Positions 9,152 to 17,983 of a stretch of 64,000 bases of DNA are shown here, piece by piece. The stretch is taken from positions 163,280 to 227,279 of the forward strand of contig NZ_FQUD01000002.1 in assembly GCF_900128945.1 (NCBI RefSeq), read 5' to 3'. Each line of letters opens with the position of its first letter. Within the stretch, counting starts at the first letter, position 1. Position numbers and translations under genes: made by a program. This stretch comes from Chryseobacterium sp. OV279. Its GTDB lineage: Bacteria > Bacteroidota > Bacteroidia > Flavobacteriales > Weeksellaceae. The notes under the pieces are model-generated. The model did not search any database, had not been told where the DNA came from, and saw only the letters and a list, made by a program, of their open reading frames with translations.

Positions 9152-10225
9152 ATGAATTTTATTAAGAGAATTGACTTAAAAAGGACAGCGCTTCATTGCT
9201 TATACTGGATTTTCTTTTTACTGTTTTTCTTTTCAAATAAATCGGACAATGAAGATTCTTATGCATTCATTGTTGTTTATTCCTGTAAAATTTTAGCACA
9301 GGCCGCTGTTGCTTACGGTTTGATATATTGGATTATTCCGGAAACTTTAAATAAAAAAAGATATTTACTTTTCATAATTTCGGCCTTAGGCTGGCTTTAT
9401 GTTGTTTTTGCTGTTTTAATAATTTTAAAATTTTATTATCTGGAACCCAGATTTCCAACTTTCTTCGATGATTGGCTTGGGCATACAATGACGGTTCGTG
9501 AACGTCTTACTTCGGGCAAACTAATATTAAGAGAGTTTTCTTTTATCACATATCCTGTTATTATTTTAGGATTTATCAGTTTTAATCGCAAACAACAACG
9601 TCTTTTAAAATTGGAAGAAGAAAAAAGATCAATAGAATTAAAGGTGCTGAAAAACCAGCTGAATCCACATTTCTTGTTCAATACTTTAAATAATTTATAT
9701 ACTCTAACCCTAAAAAAAGATGATAAGGCACCTGAGGTCATTGCTAAATTATCTGAAATTTTAGACTTTGTTTTATATCGCTGCAATGAAGATTATGTTT
9801 CTGTGGAAAAAGAAATTACGCTGATTGAGAATTATATTGCTTTGGAAAAACTACGTTATGACGAAAACAGATTGGATATTGTATTTACGAAAGATATTCA
9901 GGAAAGTAATAAAATTTCGCCTTTGATTGTGTTGACTTTTATTGAAAATGCTTTTAAGCATGGTGTAATCAATGAAACTGAAAAAGCAACAATCAGGTTG
10001 AATTTAGAAAGCAAAAAAGGACAAATTATTTTTAGTATTGAGAATACAAGACCTCAAAATGAATTTGCCCGAATTTCAGACAAATCTAAAATTGGCTTAG
10101 AAAACGTCCGGAAACAGTTGGATTTATTATATCCAAAAAAACATCAATTGGAAATTGAAGAAACGAAGACGTCTTATAAAGTTAAACTTTGTCTGAAAAA
10201 TCAAACCGGGAAAGAAGTTGCATAA
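9152..10225 (+). CDS. LytS/YehU-family sensor histidine kinase
   Basis: From the ATG at 9152 the protein has 357 residues. It has four hydrophobic segments in the first 150 residues, then the His_kinase (PF06580) motif NQLNPHFLFNTLNNLY with the phospho-histidine near residue 172, and an ATPase N-box (TFIENAFKHGV). An upstream in-frame TTG at 9122 is possible but adds only ten polar residues. Its partner LytTR regulator follows 64 bp downstream. The signal is unknown. Confidence 0.9.
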   Translation: MNFIKRIDLKRTALHCLYWIFFLLFFFSNKSDNEDSYAFIVVYSCKILAQAAVAYGLIYWIIPETLNKKRYLLFIISALGWLYVVFAVLIILKFYYLEPRFPTFFDDWLGHTMTVRERLTSGKLILREFSFITYPVIILGFISFNRKQQRLLKLEEEKRSIELKVLKNQLNPHFLFNTLNNLYTLTLKKDDKAPEVIAKLSEILDFVLYRCNEDYVSVEKEITLIENYIALEKLRYDENRLDIVFTKDIQESNKISPLIVLTFIENAFKHGVINETEKATIRLNLESKKGQIIFSIENTRPQNEFARISDKSKIGLENVRKQLDLLYPKKHQLEIEETKTSYKVKLCLKNQTGKEVA

Positions 10226-10289
10226 GACCGCCGATCGACCATTCAAAACCATTAAATTAGCTTTTAGAATTCCAAACTACTTATCTCGA

Positions 10290-10994
10290 ATGAAACACAG
10301 ATGTATTATTGTTGACGACGAACCTTTGGCAAGAGAATTAATTGCTTCTCATTTGGCAAATTTTGAAAGTTTTGAGTTAATAGATTCTTTTGAAAATGCA
10401 TTAAAAGCGTATTCCTTTTTAGAGTGTAATTCTGTTGATTTAATCTTCTTAGATATTGAAATGCCTTTACTGAAAGGAAATGATTTCTTAAAAAAATTAA
10501 AGAATCCGCCTAAAGTAATTTTTACAACAGCTTACAGAGAATATGCGATTGAAGGCTATGAACTTAATGTGATCGATTATCTTTTGAAACCCATTACTTT
10601 TGACCGCTTTTTTGTTTCAATAGAAAAATTTAAACAGCTTCAAACTCCAAAGAAAGAAGTTCATACAGAATCTGAAAATCATATTTTTGTAACAAGTGGT
10701 AATAGACATATTAAAATTATTTTTAATGAAGTTGTGTATATCGAAAGTCTGAAAGATTATATAACGATTCATTTGGAAAATGGAATATCACATCATATAA
10801 AACAGAATATCTCGGTTTTTGAAAAATTATTGAATTCTGATTTCATTCGAATTCATCGTTCCTTTATTATTCAGGCAAAAAAAATGACTGCTTATACTAA
10901 GAACGAAATTGAAATAAATTCCATAGAAATTCCCATTGGAACCAGTTACAAGGAAAACTGGCTGAATTATTTGGAAACCATTACTTCAAAATAG
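10290..10994 (+). CDS. LytTR-family response regulator
   Basis: From the ATG at 10290 the protein has 234 residues. The N-terminal receiver domain (IIVDDEPLARE; phospho-acceptor Asp near residue 55 in FLDIEMP; conserved Lys in LLKPI) is followed by a LytTR DNA-binding domain (about residues 130-230, with FIRIHRSFII). An upstream start at 10218 overlapping the kinase is possible, but the extra 24 residues do not look like a receiver domain. It forms a pair with the kinase just upstream. Confidence 0.92.
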   Translation: MKHRCIIVDDEPLARELIASHLANFESFELIDSFENALKAYSFLECNSVDLIFLDIEMPLLKGNDFLKKLKNPPKVIFTTAYREYAIEGYELNVIDYLLKPITFDRFFVSIEKFKQLQTPKKEVHTESENHIFVTSGNRHIKIIFNEVVYIESLKDYITIHLENGISHHIKQNISVFEKLLNSDFIRIHRSFIIQAKKMTAYTKNEIEINSIEIPIGTSYKENWLNYLETITSK

Positions 10995-11080
10995 TAAAAA
11001 CCGAATACCATCGTTAGTCAAGATTCAATGGGAGTGCTGAATAAGTGACCGTTATATTGACTTTCTATATCGCATGTCCT

Positions 11081-11154
11081 TAAGAGCGAGAAAGGATTCG
11101 AACCTTTGACTGTCCCGATTACAAAATCGGGATGCTCTATCTAGGTTTGCTCTT
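11081..11154 (-). pseudogene. Degenerate tRNA-like sequence
   Basis: The minus strand gives a 74-nt tRNA-like shape. The acceptor has six pairs (AAGAGC/GCTCTT), the T-arm is perfect (AAAGG-TTCGAAT-CCTTT), and the anticodon stem CCCGA/TCGGG encloses an eight-base loop TTTTGTAA. The loop resembles tRNA-Thr(TGT) with one extra T. The D-arm does not fold and two extra bases separate the T-arm from the acceptor. It lies beyond the terminator of the tRNA cluster. A relic tRNA is the best call. Confidence 0.55.
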
Positions 11155-11173
11155 ATTGAGATAGTATACAACA

Positions 11174-11207
11174 AAAAAGACTCACAATAAAAATTGTGAG
11201 TCTTTTT
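11174..11207 (-). terminator. Terminator of the tRNA-Ser-Pro-Arg cluster
   Basis: A 15-bp perfect stem (AAAAAGACTCACAAT and its complement) with a four-base loop is flanked by T runs. It lies 4 bp beyond the 3' end of tRNA-Arg. Confidence 0.85.
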
Positions 11208-11210
11208 AAG

Positions 11211-11284
11211 TGAGCGCGTCAGGATTCGAACCTGAGACCGTCTGCTTAGAAGGCAGATGCTCTATCCAGCTGAGCTACGCACCC
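11211..11284 (-). tRNA. tRNA-Arg (TCT)
   Basis: This is a 74-nt cloverleaf on the minus strand. The acceptor pairs GGGTGCG with CGCGCTC, the anticodon loop CTTCTAA carries TCT, and the T-loop is TTCGAAT. Confidence 0.95.
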
Positions 11285-11317
11285 ATTAAATAATTTTGAG
11301 AAAATTAATAAAACTGT

Positions 11318-11391
11318 CGGGGCGGCAGGATTCGAACCTGCGACCTCCTGGTCCCAAACCAGGCGCGATGACCGGACTACGCTACGCCCCG
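11318..11391 (-). tRNA. tRNA-Pro (TGG), second copy
   Basis: The sequence is identical to the tRNA-Pro at 10-83 over all 74 nt and over nine more bases on the 3' side. This copy is the middle gene of the Ser-Pro-Arg cluster. Confidence 0.95.
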
Positions 11392-11422
11392 AAGTATATA
11401 TTGATAGTGAAAGAAAAAATAG

Positions 11423-11507
11423 CGGAGGGTAAGGGATTCGAACCCTTGCGACGCTTGCACGTCGACAGTTTAGCAAACTGCTCCATTAACCACTCTGGCA
11501 ACCCTCC
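11423..11507 (-). tRNA. tRNA-Ser (GCT)
   Basis: This 85-nt minus-strand tRNA has a long variable arm (GACGTGC/GCGTC region) and an anticodon loop with GCT between GCAGTTT and AAACTG. It is the first gene of the cluster. Confidence 0.95.
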
Positions 11508-11551
11508 TTTTTTCTTATTTTTTAATGATCGTTGTTCCGTTATTGCGAGTG

Positions 11552-11583
11552 CAAATATAGAATAGATTTCTTTATTTACCAAA
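11552..11583 (-). promoter_or_regulatory. Promoter of the tRNA cluster
   Basis: The minus strand shows TTTG, a 20-nt spacer and TATATTTG. This is a full match to the Bacteroidota -33/-7 consensus. GCACTCGC follows at the start of transcription. Confidence 0.8.
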
Positions 11584-11642
11584 TAAAATTCAAGAAAAAT
11601 TTGCGTATTTTTGAGGTGATAAATGATTAAAAAAATAAACTG

Positions 11643-12668
11643 ATGCGTAAGACATTATATATCATCGGATTAAGTACTTTTGTTTTTTCATGTACTTCCC
11701 AACAAAATGTAAAAAAAAATACATACAAGCCGAAAACCCCGGTATCACAGGTAAAACCGACCGCTAAAACTCCGGTGGCCGAAACTCAAAAACCAAAAAT
11801 TACCAACGAGCATGGTGTAGAATTTTTTACAACCAATTTGGCTGATCCCGCGAAAAATGATAATACGGCAAGCTACGGTTCTATAGTATCAGCAAAACCG
11901 GCCGGATATAAAGTCGTGAAGACTTATTTCCCTGCGATTGCACAGAATTTCAGACAGCGTTATCTTATATTACACTATACTGCACTTCCTGATGATACAT
12001 CCATTAAGGTGCTTACCCAACAGGGTGTAAGTGCTCATTACCTGGTGAACAATACCGGAGATAATGAGATCTATCAATTAGTAGATGAAAACAAACGTTC
12101 TTATCATGCAGGAGTAAGCGCATGGAGAAATGACAAAAACCTTAACGATACCTCTATAGGGATTGAAATCGTTAATGCAGGTTATACATCAGATGCTACA
12201 GGAAAAAAGGTATTTGCTGGTTTCAGTGATGAGCAGGTAAGAAAAGTAGCTGCACTGGCTAAAGATATTGTGGCAAGATATCAGATACCGGCAACCAATG
12301 TGTTGGCCCATTCAGATATTGCGCCTACAAGAAAACAGGATCCGGGACCTATGTTTCCATGGAAGAAACTGTATGACCAATACCAGCTCGGAATGTGGTA
12401 CGATGAAACGGCAAAACAGAATTTCCTTTCTCTGGCACAGGAAGAAGTCCCTGTAAAATATAACGATCCGTCGTTTATCTTTGTGGTTCAGACGGCATTG
12501 CAGAAATTCGGTTATTATATTGACCTGAGTGGAAAGTGGGATGATGCAACAAAAAGAACCATTGAAGCCTTCCAGTATCATTTCCGTCCGTTGAATTACG
12601 ATGGAATTATGGACGCCGAAACATGGGCGACCATTCAGGCTTTAAATCAAAAATATCCAGCGAAATAA
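11643..12668 (+). CDS. N-acetylmuramoyl-L-alanine amidase lipoprotein
   Basis: The 341-residue protein has a lipoprotein signal (FVFSC, cysteine near residue 17) and a Pro/Lys-rich linker. The Amidase_2 domain carries zinc and catalytic motifs LILHYTA (near residue 110) and LAHSDIAPTRKQDPGP (near residue 222). The C-terminal 60 residues are a peptidoglycan-binding domain (QTALQKFGYYIDLSGKWD). It cleaves the lactyl-peptide bond in peptidoglycan or muropeptides and is probably anchored in an envelope membrane. TATTTTTG at 11606 is a likely -7 box. Confidence 0.92.
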   Translation: MRKTLYIIGLSTFVFSCTSQQNVKKNTYKPKTPVSQVKPTAKTPVAETQKPKITNEHGVEFFTTNLADPAKNDNTASYGSIVSAKPAGYKVVKTYFPAIAQNFRQRYLILHYTALPDDTSIKVLTQQGVSAHYLVNNTGDNEIYQLVDENKRSYHAGVSAWRNDKNLNDTSIGIEIVNAGYTSDATGKKVFAGFSDEQVRKVAALAKDIVARYQIPATNVLAHSDIAPTRKQDPGPMFPWKKLYDQYQLGMWYDETAKQNFLSLAQEEVPVKYNDPSFIFVVQTALQKFGYYIDLSGKWDDATKRTIEAFQYHFRPLNYDGIMDAETWATIQALNQKYPAK

Positions 12669-12673
12669 CAACT

Positions 12674-12700
12674 AAAACGCATCGGTTCAGATGCGTTTTT
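12674..12700 (+). terminator. Terminator of the amidase gene
   Basis: AAAACGCAT pairs with ATGCGTTTT around a short loop and is followed by a T run. Confidence 0.85.
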
Positions 12701-12739
12701 GCTATATTTAAACAATAAAAAACAGTTAAAATATCTGTA

Positions 12740-14140
12740 ATGGAAAATTTCAGAAAAGAGAGTGATCTGTTAGGCGAATTGAATGTGCCTGCAGACGCAT
12801 ATTACGGGGTACAGACGCAGAGAGCGATCGATAATTTCAAGATTTCAGGACAGCTTCTGTCTTCATATCCGGATTTTATCAAAGGTTTGGCTTTCGTGAA
12901 AAAGGCGGCGGCAAAAACCAATTATGAATTGGGTCTGCTTGATGAAAATCTTTATTTCAAAATTGCGGAAGCGTGTGATGAAATTGTAGCAGGGAAGTAC
13001 CACGAGCAGTTTCCTGTGGACATGATCCAGGGAGGAGCAGGAACTTCGATCAATATGAATGCGAATGAAGTAATTGCCAATATCGTTTTAGAAAAATTAG
13101 GAAAAAATAAAGGCGAGTACGAATTCTGTTCACCGAATGACCATATCAACCTTTCCCAATCGACCAACGATGCTTATCCTACAGCCATCAAAATGGGATT
13201 ATTGCACATGAATATCGGACTTGTGGAAAGACTGGAGAAAATCGTTGCCGCTTTCCGTGCGAAAGGGGAAGAGTTTCATGATGTCATCAAAATGGGCCGT
13301 ACCCAGCTTCAGGATGCTGTTCCCATGACTTTGGGGCAGGAATTTGAAGCCTATGCCGCCACTTTAGAAGAAGATATTTCTAAATTAAATAACAATGCCG
13401 ATTTATTTGTAGAAGTAAATATGGGCGCTACAGCTATCGGGACAGGATTGAATGCTCCTGTAGGTTATGCTACACTTTGTGCAAAAAACCTGGCTCAGAT
13501 TACGGGTTTCCCGGTTATTTCCGCACCCAACCTTGTTGAAGCAACACCGGATACAGGTTCTTATGTGATCTATTCTTCCGCTACAAAACGTCTTGCTGTA
13601 AAGCTTTCAAAGATCTGTAATGATCTGAGACTTCTTTCTTCAGGTCCTAGAGCCGGATTATTTGAAATCAACCTTCCGCCAATGCAGCCGGGATCATCCA
13701 TTATGCCAGGAAAAGTAAACCCTGTTATTCCGGAAGTAGTGAATCAGGTATGTTTTAAAGTATTTGGAAATGATCTTACCGTGACTTTTGCGGCAGAAGC
13801 AGGACAATTACAGCTTAACGTAATGGAGCCGGTGCTTTCTCACGCGATCATGGAGAACATCAATTTCCTTTGCAATGCTTTGGATACGCTTCGTGAAAAG
13901 TGTGTAGTAGGAATTACAGCCAACAAAGAGATCTGCCTGAACATGGTAAAACACAGCATCGGTATCGTAACGGCTCTTAACCCTTACATTGGGTACAAAA
14001 AGTCTACAGAGATCGCTAAAGAAGCTCTGGAGACCGGAAACAGCGTTTACAATCTGGTTCTGCAGAAGGGAGTTCTTTCCCAGGAAAAATTAGATGAAAT
14101 TCTTGATCCTAAAAATATGCTGAAACCGCACAACAAATAA
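12740..14140 (+). CDS. aspA: Aspartate ammonia-lyase
   Basis: The 466-residue enzyme of the aspartase/fumarase superfamily converts L-aspartate to fumarate and ammonia. The signature GSSIMPGKVNPVIPEV (near residue 317) carries the catalytic loop. Other family motifs are GAGTSINMNANEVIAN and SQSTNDAYPTA. Features such as the YYGVQTQRA start and the AAEAGQLQLNVMEP segment fit aspartase better than class II fumarase. It is a cytosolic homotetramer in known members. It has no operon partner that I can see; a 17-bp inverted repeat follows the stop codon. Confidence 0.93.
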   Translation: MENFRKESDLLGELNVPADAYYGVQTQRAIDNFKISGQLLSSYPDFIKGLAFVKKAAAKTNYELGLLDENLYFKIAEACDEIVAGKYHEQFPVDMIQGGAGTSINMNANEVIANIVLEKLGKNKGEYEFCSPNDHINLSQSTNDAYPTAIKMGLLHMNIGLVERLEKIVAAFRAKGEEFHDVIKMGRTQLQDAVPMTLGQEFEAYAATLEEDISKLNNNADLFVEVNMGATAIGTGLNAPVGYATLCAKNLAQITGFPVISAPNLVEATPDTGSYVIYSSATKRLAVKLSKICNDLRLLSSGPRAGLFEINLPPMQPGSSIMPGKVNPVIPEVVNQVCFKVFGNDLTVTFAAEAGQLQLNVMEPVLSHAIMENINFLCNALDTLREKCVVGITANKEICLNMVKHSIGIVTALNPYIGYKKSTEIAKEALETGNSVYNLVLQKGVLSQEKLDEILDPKNMLKPHNK

Positions 14141-14146
14141 AATAAT

Positions 14147-14205
14147 ATAAGCGATAATTGATCCGTCTATCATTGATCAATTATCGCTTATCATTCATCA
14201 TTTAT
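14147..14205. repeat. Inverted repeat plus heptamer array (CATTTAT class)
   Basis: ATAAGCGATAATTGATC (14147-14163) is a perfect 17-bp inverse of 14175-14191, with an 11-nt loop. From 14164 to 14205 the sequence is six in-phase 7-mers of the form CNNTNAT, such as CATTGAT, CATTCAT and CATTTAT. The same words recur at 26260 and 28690. Confidence 0.8.
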
Positions 14206-14216
14206 AAATTCTAAGC

Positions 14217-15071
14217 TTGAGGTTTTTAATCATCATTCCTGCCCATAACGAAGAAGAAAATCTTCCTTTCACTCTGGATTCTTTACAGCAGCAAAGTTTT
14301 AAGGATTTCAGAACAGTGATTGTTAATGACGGTTCTACAGACAGAACGGCGGAAGTAATCAGTAAATATACGGATCACGATTCCCGTTTTGAAACCGTAA
14401 ATCTTCAGAAATCAGCACACCAACCGGGTTCTAAAGTGGTCAATGCCTTCAAAAACGGTCTGAAAACTCAAAATACAGACGAATTTGATATCATCTGTAA
14501 ATTTGATGCAGACATTATCCTTCCTGAACATTATCTTGAAACAATAGAAAAAGCCTTTAAAAACAATCCAGAATACGGACTTGTCGGAGGATTGCTTTAT
14601 GTAGAGAAGGACGGAAACTGGGTGTATGAAGGAAATTCCAATAAACACCATGTGAGAGGCCCTATGAAGGCTTATCGTAAGGAGTGTTTTGTACAGATCG
14701 GAGGTTTGAGAGAAACGCTGGGTTGGGATAATATTGATTCCATTTTGCTGGAAAATCTGGGCTGGAAAGAAGTTGTTCTTCCTGAACTTCAGGTGAAACT
14801 GATCAAGGTGAAAGGAGCGGATTATACCATCAGACCGGCAGATTATTACGGTAGATATTTTTACTTTTTAGGACTGAACAGATTTCTGGCTTATATTGCG
14901 TCTTCAAAGGAAGCTGCGAAAAGTAAATCCATTTCTTTTTTCTTTAATATAATCAAAGCTTACGAAGCCTGCAAAACAGCAAAACTGGAACTGAAAATCT
15001 CAAAAGAAGAGCAAAAAGTCATCAACGGCAAACGCTGGAAAACACTAAAGAAAAAATGGCTGAAAATATAA
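14217..15071 (+). CDS. Family 2 glycosyltransferase
   Basis: The 284-residue protein starts at a TTG and has the GT-A fold motifs IIIPAHNEEENLP, VIVNDGSTDRT and the metal-binding CKFDADIILP (DxD). It transfers a sugar from a nucleotide-sugar donor, probably onto a surface glycan or lipid carrier. The next gene downstream is another glycosyltransferase-like gene, and flippase and FkbM genes lie nearby, so a polysaccharide or glycolipid locus is likely. The acceptor is unknown. There is no ATG near the start that would keep the first beta strand intact. Confidence 0.88.
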   Translation: MRFLIIIPAHNEEENLPFTLDSLQQQSFKDFRTVIVNDGSTDRTAEVISKYTDHDSRFETVNLQKSAHQPGSKVVNAFKNGLKTQNTDEFDIICKFDADIILPEHYLETIEKAFKNNPEYGLVGGLLYVEKDGNWVYEGNSNKHHVRGPMKAYRKECFVQIGGLRETLGWDNIDSILLENLGWKEVVLPELQVKLIKVKGADYTIRPADYYGRYFYFLGLNRFLAYIASSKEAAKSKSISFFFNIIKAYEACKTAKLELKISKEEQKVINGKRWKTLKKKWLKI

Positions 15072-15111
15072 TAAATACAGATTAAAACCCAGTCAAACCT
15101 TTTACCTTTGC

Positions 15112-15167
15112 TAATCCCTAATCCCTAATCCCTAATCCCTAATCCCTAATCCCTAATCCCTAATCCC
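15112..15167. repeat. Perfect tandem array of TAATCCC, 8 copies
   Basis: Eight exact copies of the 7-mer TAATCCC run from 15112 to 15167. They are followed by TAA and then directly by the TTG start of the next gene at 15171, so the array forms its leader. Such an array is prone to slippage. Confidence 0.97.
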
Positions 15168-15170
15168 TAA

Positions 15171-16211
15171 TTGAAAAAAATCGCCTACATAGAAATAGAC
15201 ACCCACGCAGAAATTGCACAGGCTTTCATGAATATCATGAAGGATTCTTCTGATTTTAATGTAGATTATTATTTTTCAAAGAAGATCAAGGATCTGGTGG
15301 AGGAGAATGATGAAACGGTGTTTTTATCTGACGGTTCTATGATTTTAGAGCAGCTGAAGTTAAAAAAATACGATCTTATCATTATTGGGACGGTTCACCG
15401 GTATTTCAACACCTTTCATGCATTGGTTCAAAAGTATAATGCATCGGTGATTGTTCATAATATCAATTTTTCAACGGCTTCCAAGGGGGCTTTGATGAAA
15501 AGTATTTTCAAAGGAGATCTTATTTACAGACTTAAACTTTGGTGGAAAGAAGGTTTATTTTATACCGGAAAAACGTATCGCAATGCTAAAAGTTTAATGG
15601 TATTGGATGAAGAACTTTCCTCAGATATGTATCAGTTTCTGCCTGTTTTTTACAGCGAAAATTTTGAAAAGCAGGAAAATGAAGCCCTGACAGTTGTGAT
15701 TCCGGGAGGTGTCTCTCAGAAGAGGAGGGATTATGATCATGTTTTTAAAACCATTCAGAATTTAAAAACCGAAGAGAAATATGAGTTTATATTTCTTGGA
15801 AAAGCTAAAGATGATGAGCTGAAAAAGCTTGAAAAATTAGCAAAAAAACTTCCCGAAAACATCTCTGTACAATATTTTTCAGACAGAGTTTCCAATCATG
15901 ATTTCGAAGAAGGGATGCAGAAAGCAGATGTTTTGTGGTGTCCGATTCAGCAGAAAACTGAATTTTTCAGCAGAGAAGAAATTTATGGCCTGACCAAAAT
16001 GACCGGAAACCTTGGAGATGCCATCAAATATGGCAAAACAGCTGTTTTTCCTAAGGATTATCCTTCGAAACTGGAGTTTATCATTCCTGAGGCGGAAAAT
16101 ATTTTAGAGCAGTTTAAAACGCTTAAAAACGGTCGTTTCGATTTCCAGAAAGAATACAACAAAAAGTCTGTATTGAAAAAGCTGGAAGATGTTCTTTTGG
16201 GCTTGATTTAG
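15171..16211 (+). CDS. Glycosyltransferase-like protein (GT-B fold), surface glycan locus
   Basis: The 346-residue protein starts at TTG (KKIAYIEIDTHAEIAQ). It has an N-terminal Rossmann-like half (DLIIIGTVHRYF) and a C-terminal half with LTVVIPGGVSQKRRDY, EFIFLGKAK and DVLWCPI, which resembles GT4-like glycosyltransferases. I cannot assign a family number with confidence. The start codon directly follows the eight-copy TAATCCC array, so its expression could vary with repeat number. It follows the GT2 gene on the same strand. Confidence 0.7.
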   Translation: MKKIAYIEIDTHAEIAQAFMNIMKDSSDFNVDYYFSKKIKDLVEENDETVFLSDGSMILEQLKLKKYDLIIIGTVHRYFNTFHALVQKYNASVIVHNINFSTASKGALMKSIFKGDLIYRLKLWWKEGLFYTGKTYRNAKSLMVLDEELSSDMYQFLPVFYSENFEKQENEALTVVIPGGVSQKRRDYDHVFKTIQNLKTEEKYEFIFLGKAKDDELKKLEKLAKKLPENISVQYFSDRVSNHDFEEGMQKADVLWCPIQQKTEFFSREEIYGLTKMTGNLGDAIKYGKTAVFPKDYPSKLEFIIPEAENILEQFKTLKNGRFDFQKEYNKKSVLKKLEDVLLGLI

Positions 16212-16214
16212 AAG

Positions 16215-16422
16215 ATTTCAGATTTCAGATATCAGACGTCAGACATGAGACTTTAGGTTAAGACTGGGATTGAAAAACGTCAATGGTGAATTTTGCTTCG
16301 CAAGTGAATGGTGAATTTTGAGAGAAAGAATCAAGAAACAAGACTTTAGATACCAGATACCAGATGTCAGACATCAGATTTCAGACATTATTATCAACCA
16401 GCAACTGCCAACTAGCAACTTT
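16215..16422. repeat. Degenerate heptamer arrays in a convergent intergenic region
   Basis: Between two convergent genes the sequence is made of 7-bp periodic words. First come TATCAGA/CGTCAGA types (about 16217-16242), then ATACCAG/ATGTCAG/ACATCAG types (16350-16384), then CAACCAG/CAACTAG types (16395-16422). GGTGAATTTTG occurs twice at about 16284-16321. No coding potential is seen. Confidence 0.75.
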
Positions 16423-16474
16423 CTACACCCATAAACCTTAAAACACTCAAGCTCTCCAACCCCGCATCCCGTCC

Positions 16475-17974
16475 TTATTTAAATTTAAAAATACTTTTGA
16501 TAAAATTGACATTCAGATAATTCTCGAGTGGGAATACTTTGGTGAAATAATTTCCGATGTAGATCAGGATCAAAACGACAGCCGGTTTGTAAACCAGGTT
16601 GATGAAATTATTGTTGAAAGTAGGCAAAACAATTGCCACTGTAATTGCTAATGTACAAATGATGGAAACAAAAATCATCTCAATGGTCAATGGAGAAACT
16701 TTGAAGACAAAGTAATTGAACGCAATCTTGATGACATTATAAGTCGTGAGTGAAATAGCGGTAGATAAAGCAATTCCGATCAGTTTAAGATCCGTATTTT
16801 TAATGAAATAATAGTTCAGTCCTATCGTAAGTCCTGCCAGAAGAATCATGACAAGAATGTTGAATCTGTAGTATTTGGAAAGCGAAATAATATTTCCGTT
16901 AAAGCCTGTTGCGAGGTCAATTAAAACAGCAGAACCCCAGATCCATACTACGGGCTCATATTCTCTGAGCAGGGTTCCGTTTTTAGGCATAAATTCCGTC
17001 AGATAAGGAAAGCCAACCATAATGCATGAAAACAGGACAGCACCTAAAAAATATAAAGATAAAGATGTCTTTTTGTGAAACCGGTCAAGTTCCTCCATAT
17101 CGCCGTCTGCCAGTGTTTTGCTGATAATCGGGGCTGAAATATTAAAAAGTCCCAGCTGAGGAATAGAAATTAATGAAATCAAAGCATACAAAACAGAGTA
17201 GATTCCAACTTCCTCCATTCCCATGAACTCTCCAATCATGAAGTTGTTGATCGCGAGATAATTACCGAAAGTTCCTAAGAATCCGAAAAAGCTGTAGGCA
17301 GCAAATTCTTTATAAAAATTATCTTTTTTAAAATAGTCTGTACTGAAATCAAGGGTAATCTTTTCCAGCTTATTGGTATAAAAAACATATCCGATAAACA
17401 TTAGGAAAAACATTCCGAAGAAAAATATGAGTGCCGTTCTTTCAGGTATTGGTGAGGCTTCTGTGTATTGGGAAACCAGATAGATGAAGATCAGAAAGGC
17501 TCCAAGGTTGGCAATTTTCGGGAAGAGATTGTCGAAAATATTTGAAACGACTATTCTTTTATAGTTTGAAATGTATTTATTGAAAATAGCACAAAAAGAA
17601 AGCATTAAGGTAAGAGGGAGGATAATTTCTTTGATTTTCCAGGCTTTTGTATTCTTAAACCCCGGAAAAAAATAGGGGAGCAGGAAAAAAACACATAAAA
17701 ATAAAATGAAATTAATAAGAACGGCTGCTAATGAAAGCGAAAGCATATTTTGCTTTTTTCCGTCTTTGTCTACCTTATTGAAAAATTTTACGTTGGAATA
17801 AGAAATCCCGAAAACAACAAAAGGCACGAGTATTTCAGCGGTTGGCATGATGTATCTTAACGTCCCGTAGAACTCAAGATTATTCATGAAAATAAAAATG
17901 GAACCGGTACCCAGCAGAAAGCCAATATAACCTATGATGGAATACTTGAACCCCTGTCTCGCTACTACACTCAT
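16475..17974 (-). CDS. Oligosaccharide flippase (Wzx/MOP-type)
   Basis: The 499-residue protein has 12-14 hydrophobic helices throughout and no signal peptide. Its N-terminus (RQGFKYSIIGYIGFLLG) and overall layout match lipopolysaccharide and exopolysaccharide flippases of the MOP superfamily. It probably moves lipid-linked glycan units across the inner membrane. It lies 9 bp downstream of the FkbM methyltransferase gene, so the two form an operon. The substrate is not known. Confidence 0.85.
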   Translation of the reverse strand: MSVVARQGFKYSIIGYIGFLLGTGSIFIFMNNLEFYGTLRYIMPTAEILVPFVVFGISYSNVKFFNKVDKDGKKQNMLSLSLAAVLINFILFLCVFFLLPYFFPGFKNTKAWKIKEIILPLTLMLSFCAIFNKYISNYKRIVVSNIFDNLFPKIANLGAFLIFIYLVSQYTEASPIPERTALIFFFGMFFLMFIGYVFYTNKLEKITLDFSTDYFKKDNFYKEFAAYSFFGFLGTFGNYLAINNFMIGEFMGMEEVGIYSVLYALISLISIPQLGLFNISAPIISKTLADGDMEELDRFHKKTSLSLYFLGAVLFSCIMVGFPYLTEFMPKNGTLLREYEPVVWIWGSAVLIDLATGFNGNIISLSKYYRFNILVMILLAGLTIGLNYYFIKNTDLKLIGIALSTAISLTTYNVIKIAFNYFVFKVSPLTIEMIFVSIICTLAITVAIVLPTFNNNFINLVYKPAVVLILIYIGNYFTKVFPLENYLNVNFIKSIFKFK

Positions 17975-17983
17975 ACTGTTCTT

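Noticed and set aside
11296..11582. Open frames across the tRNA cluster (for example with RQDSNLRPPGPKPGAMTG)
   Set aside because: These are well-known false proteins translated from tRNA sequence; the tRNAs explain the region.
14147..14191. Terminator for aspA
   Set aside because: The stem is perfect but no T-tract follows, and the sequence belongs to the heptamer family; it was listed as a repeat instead.
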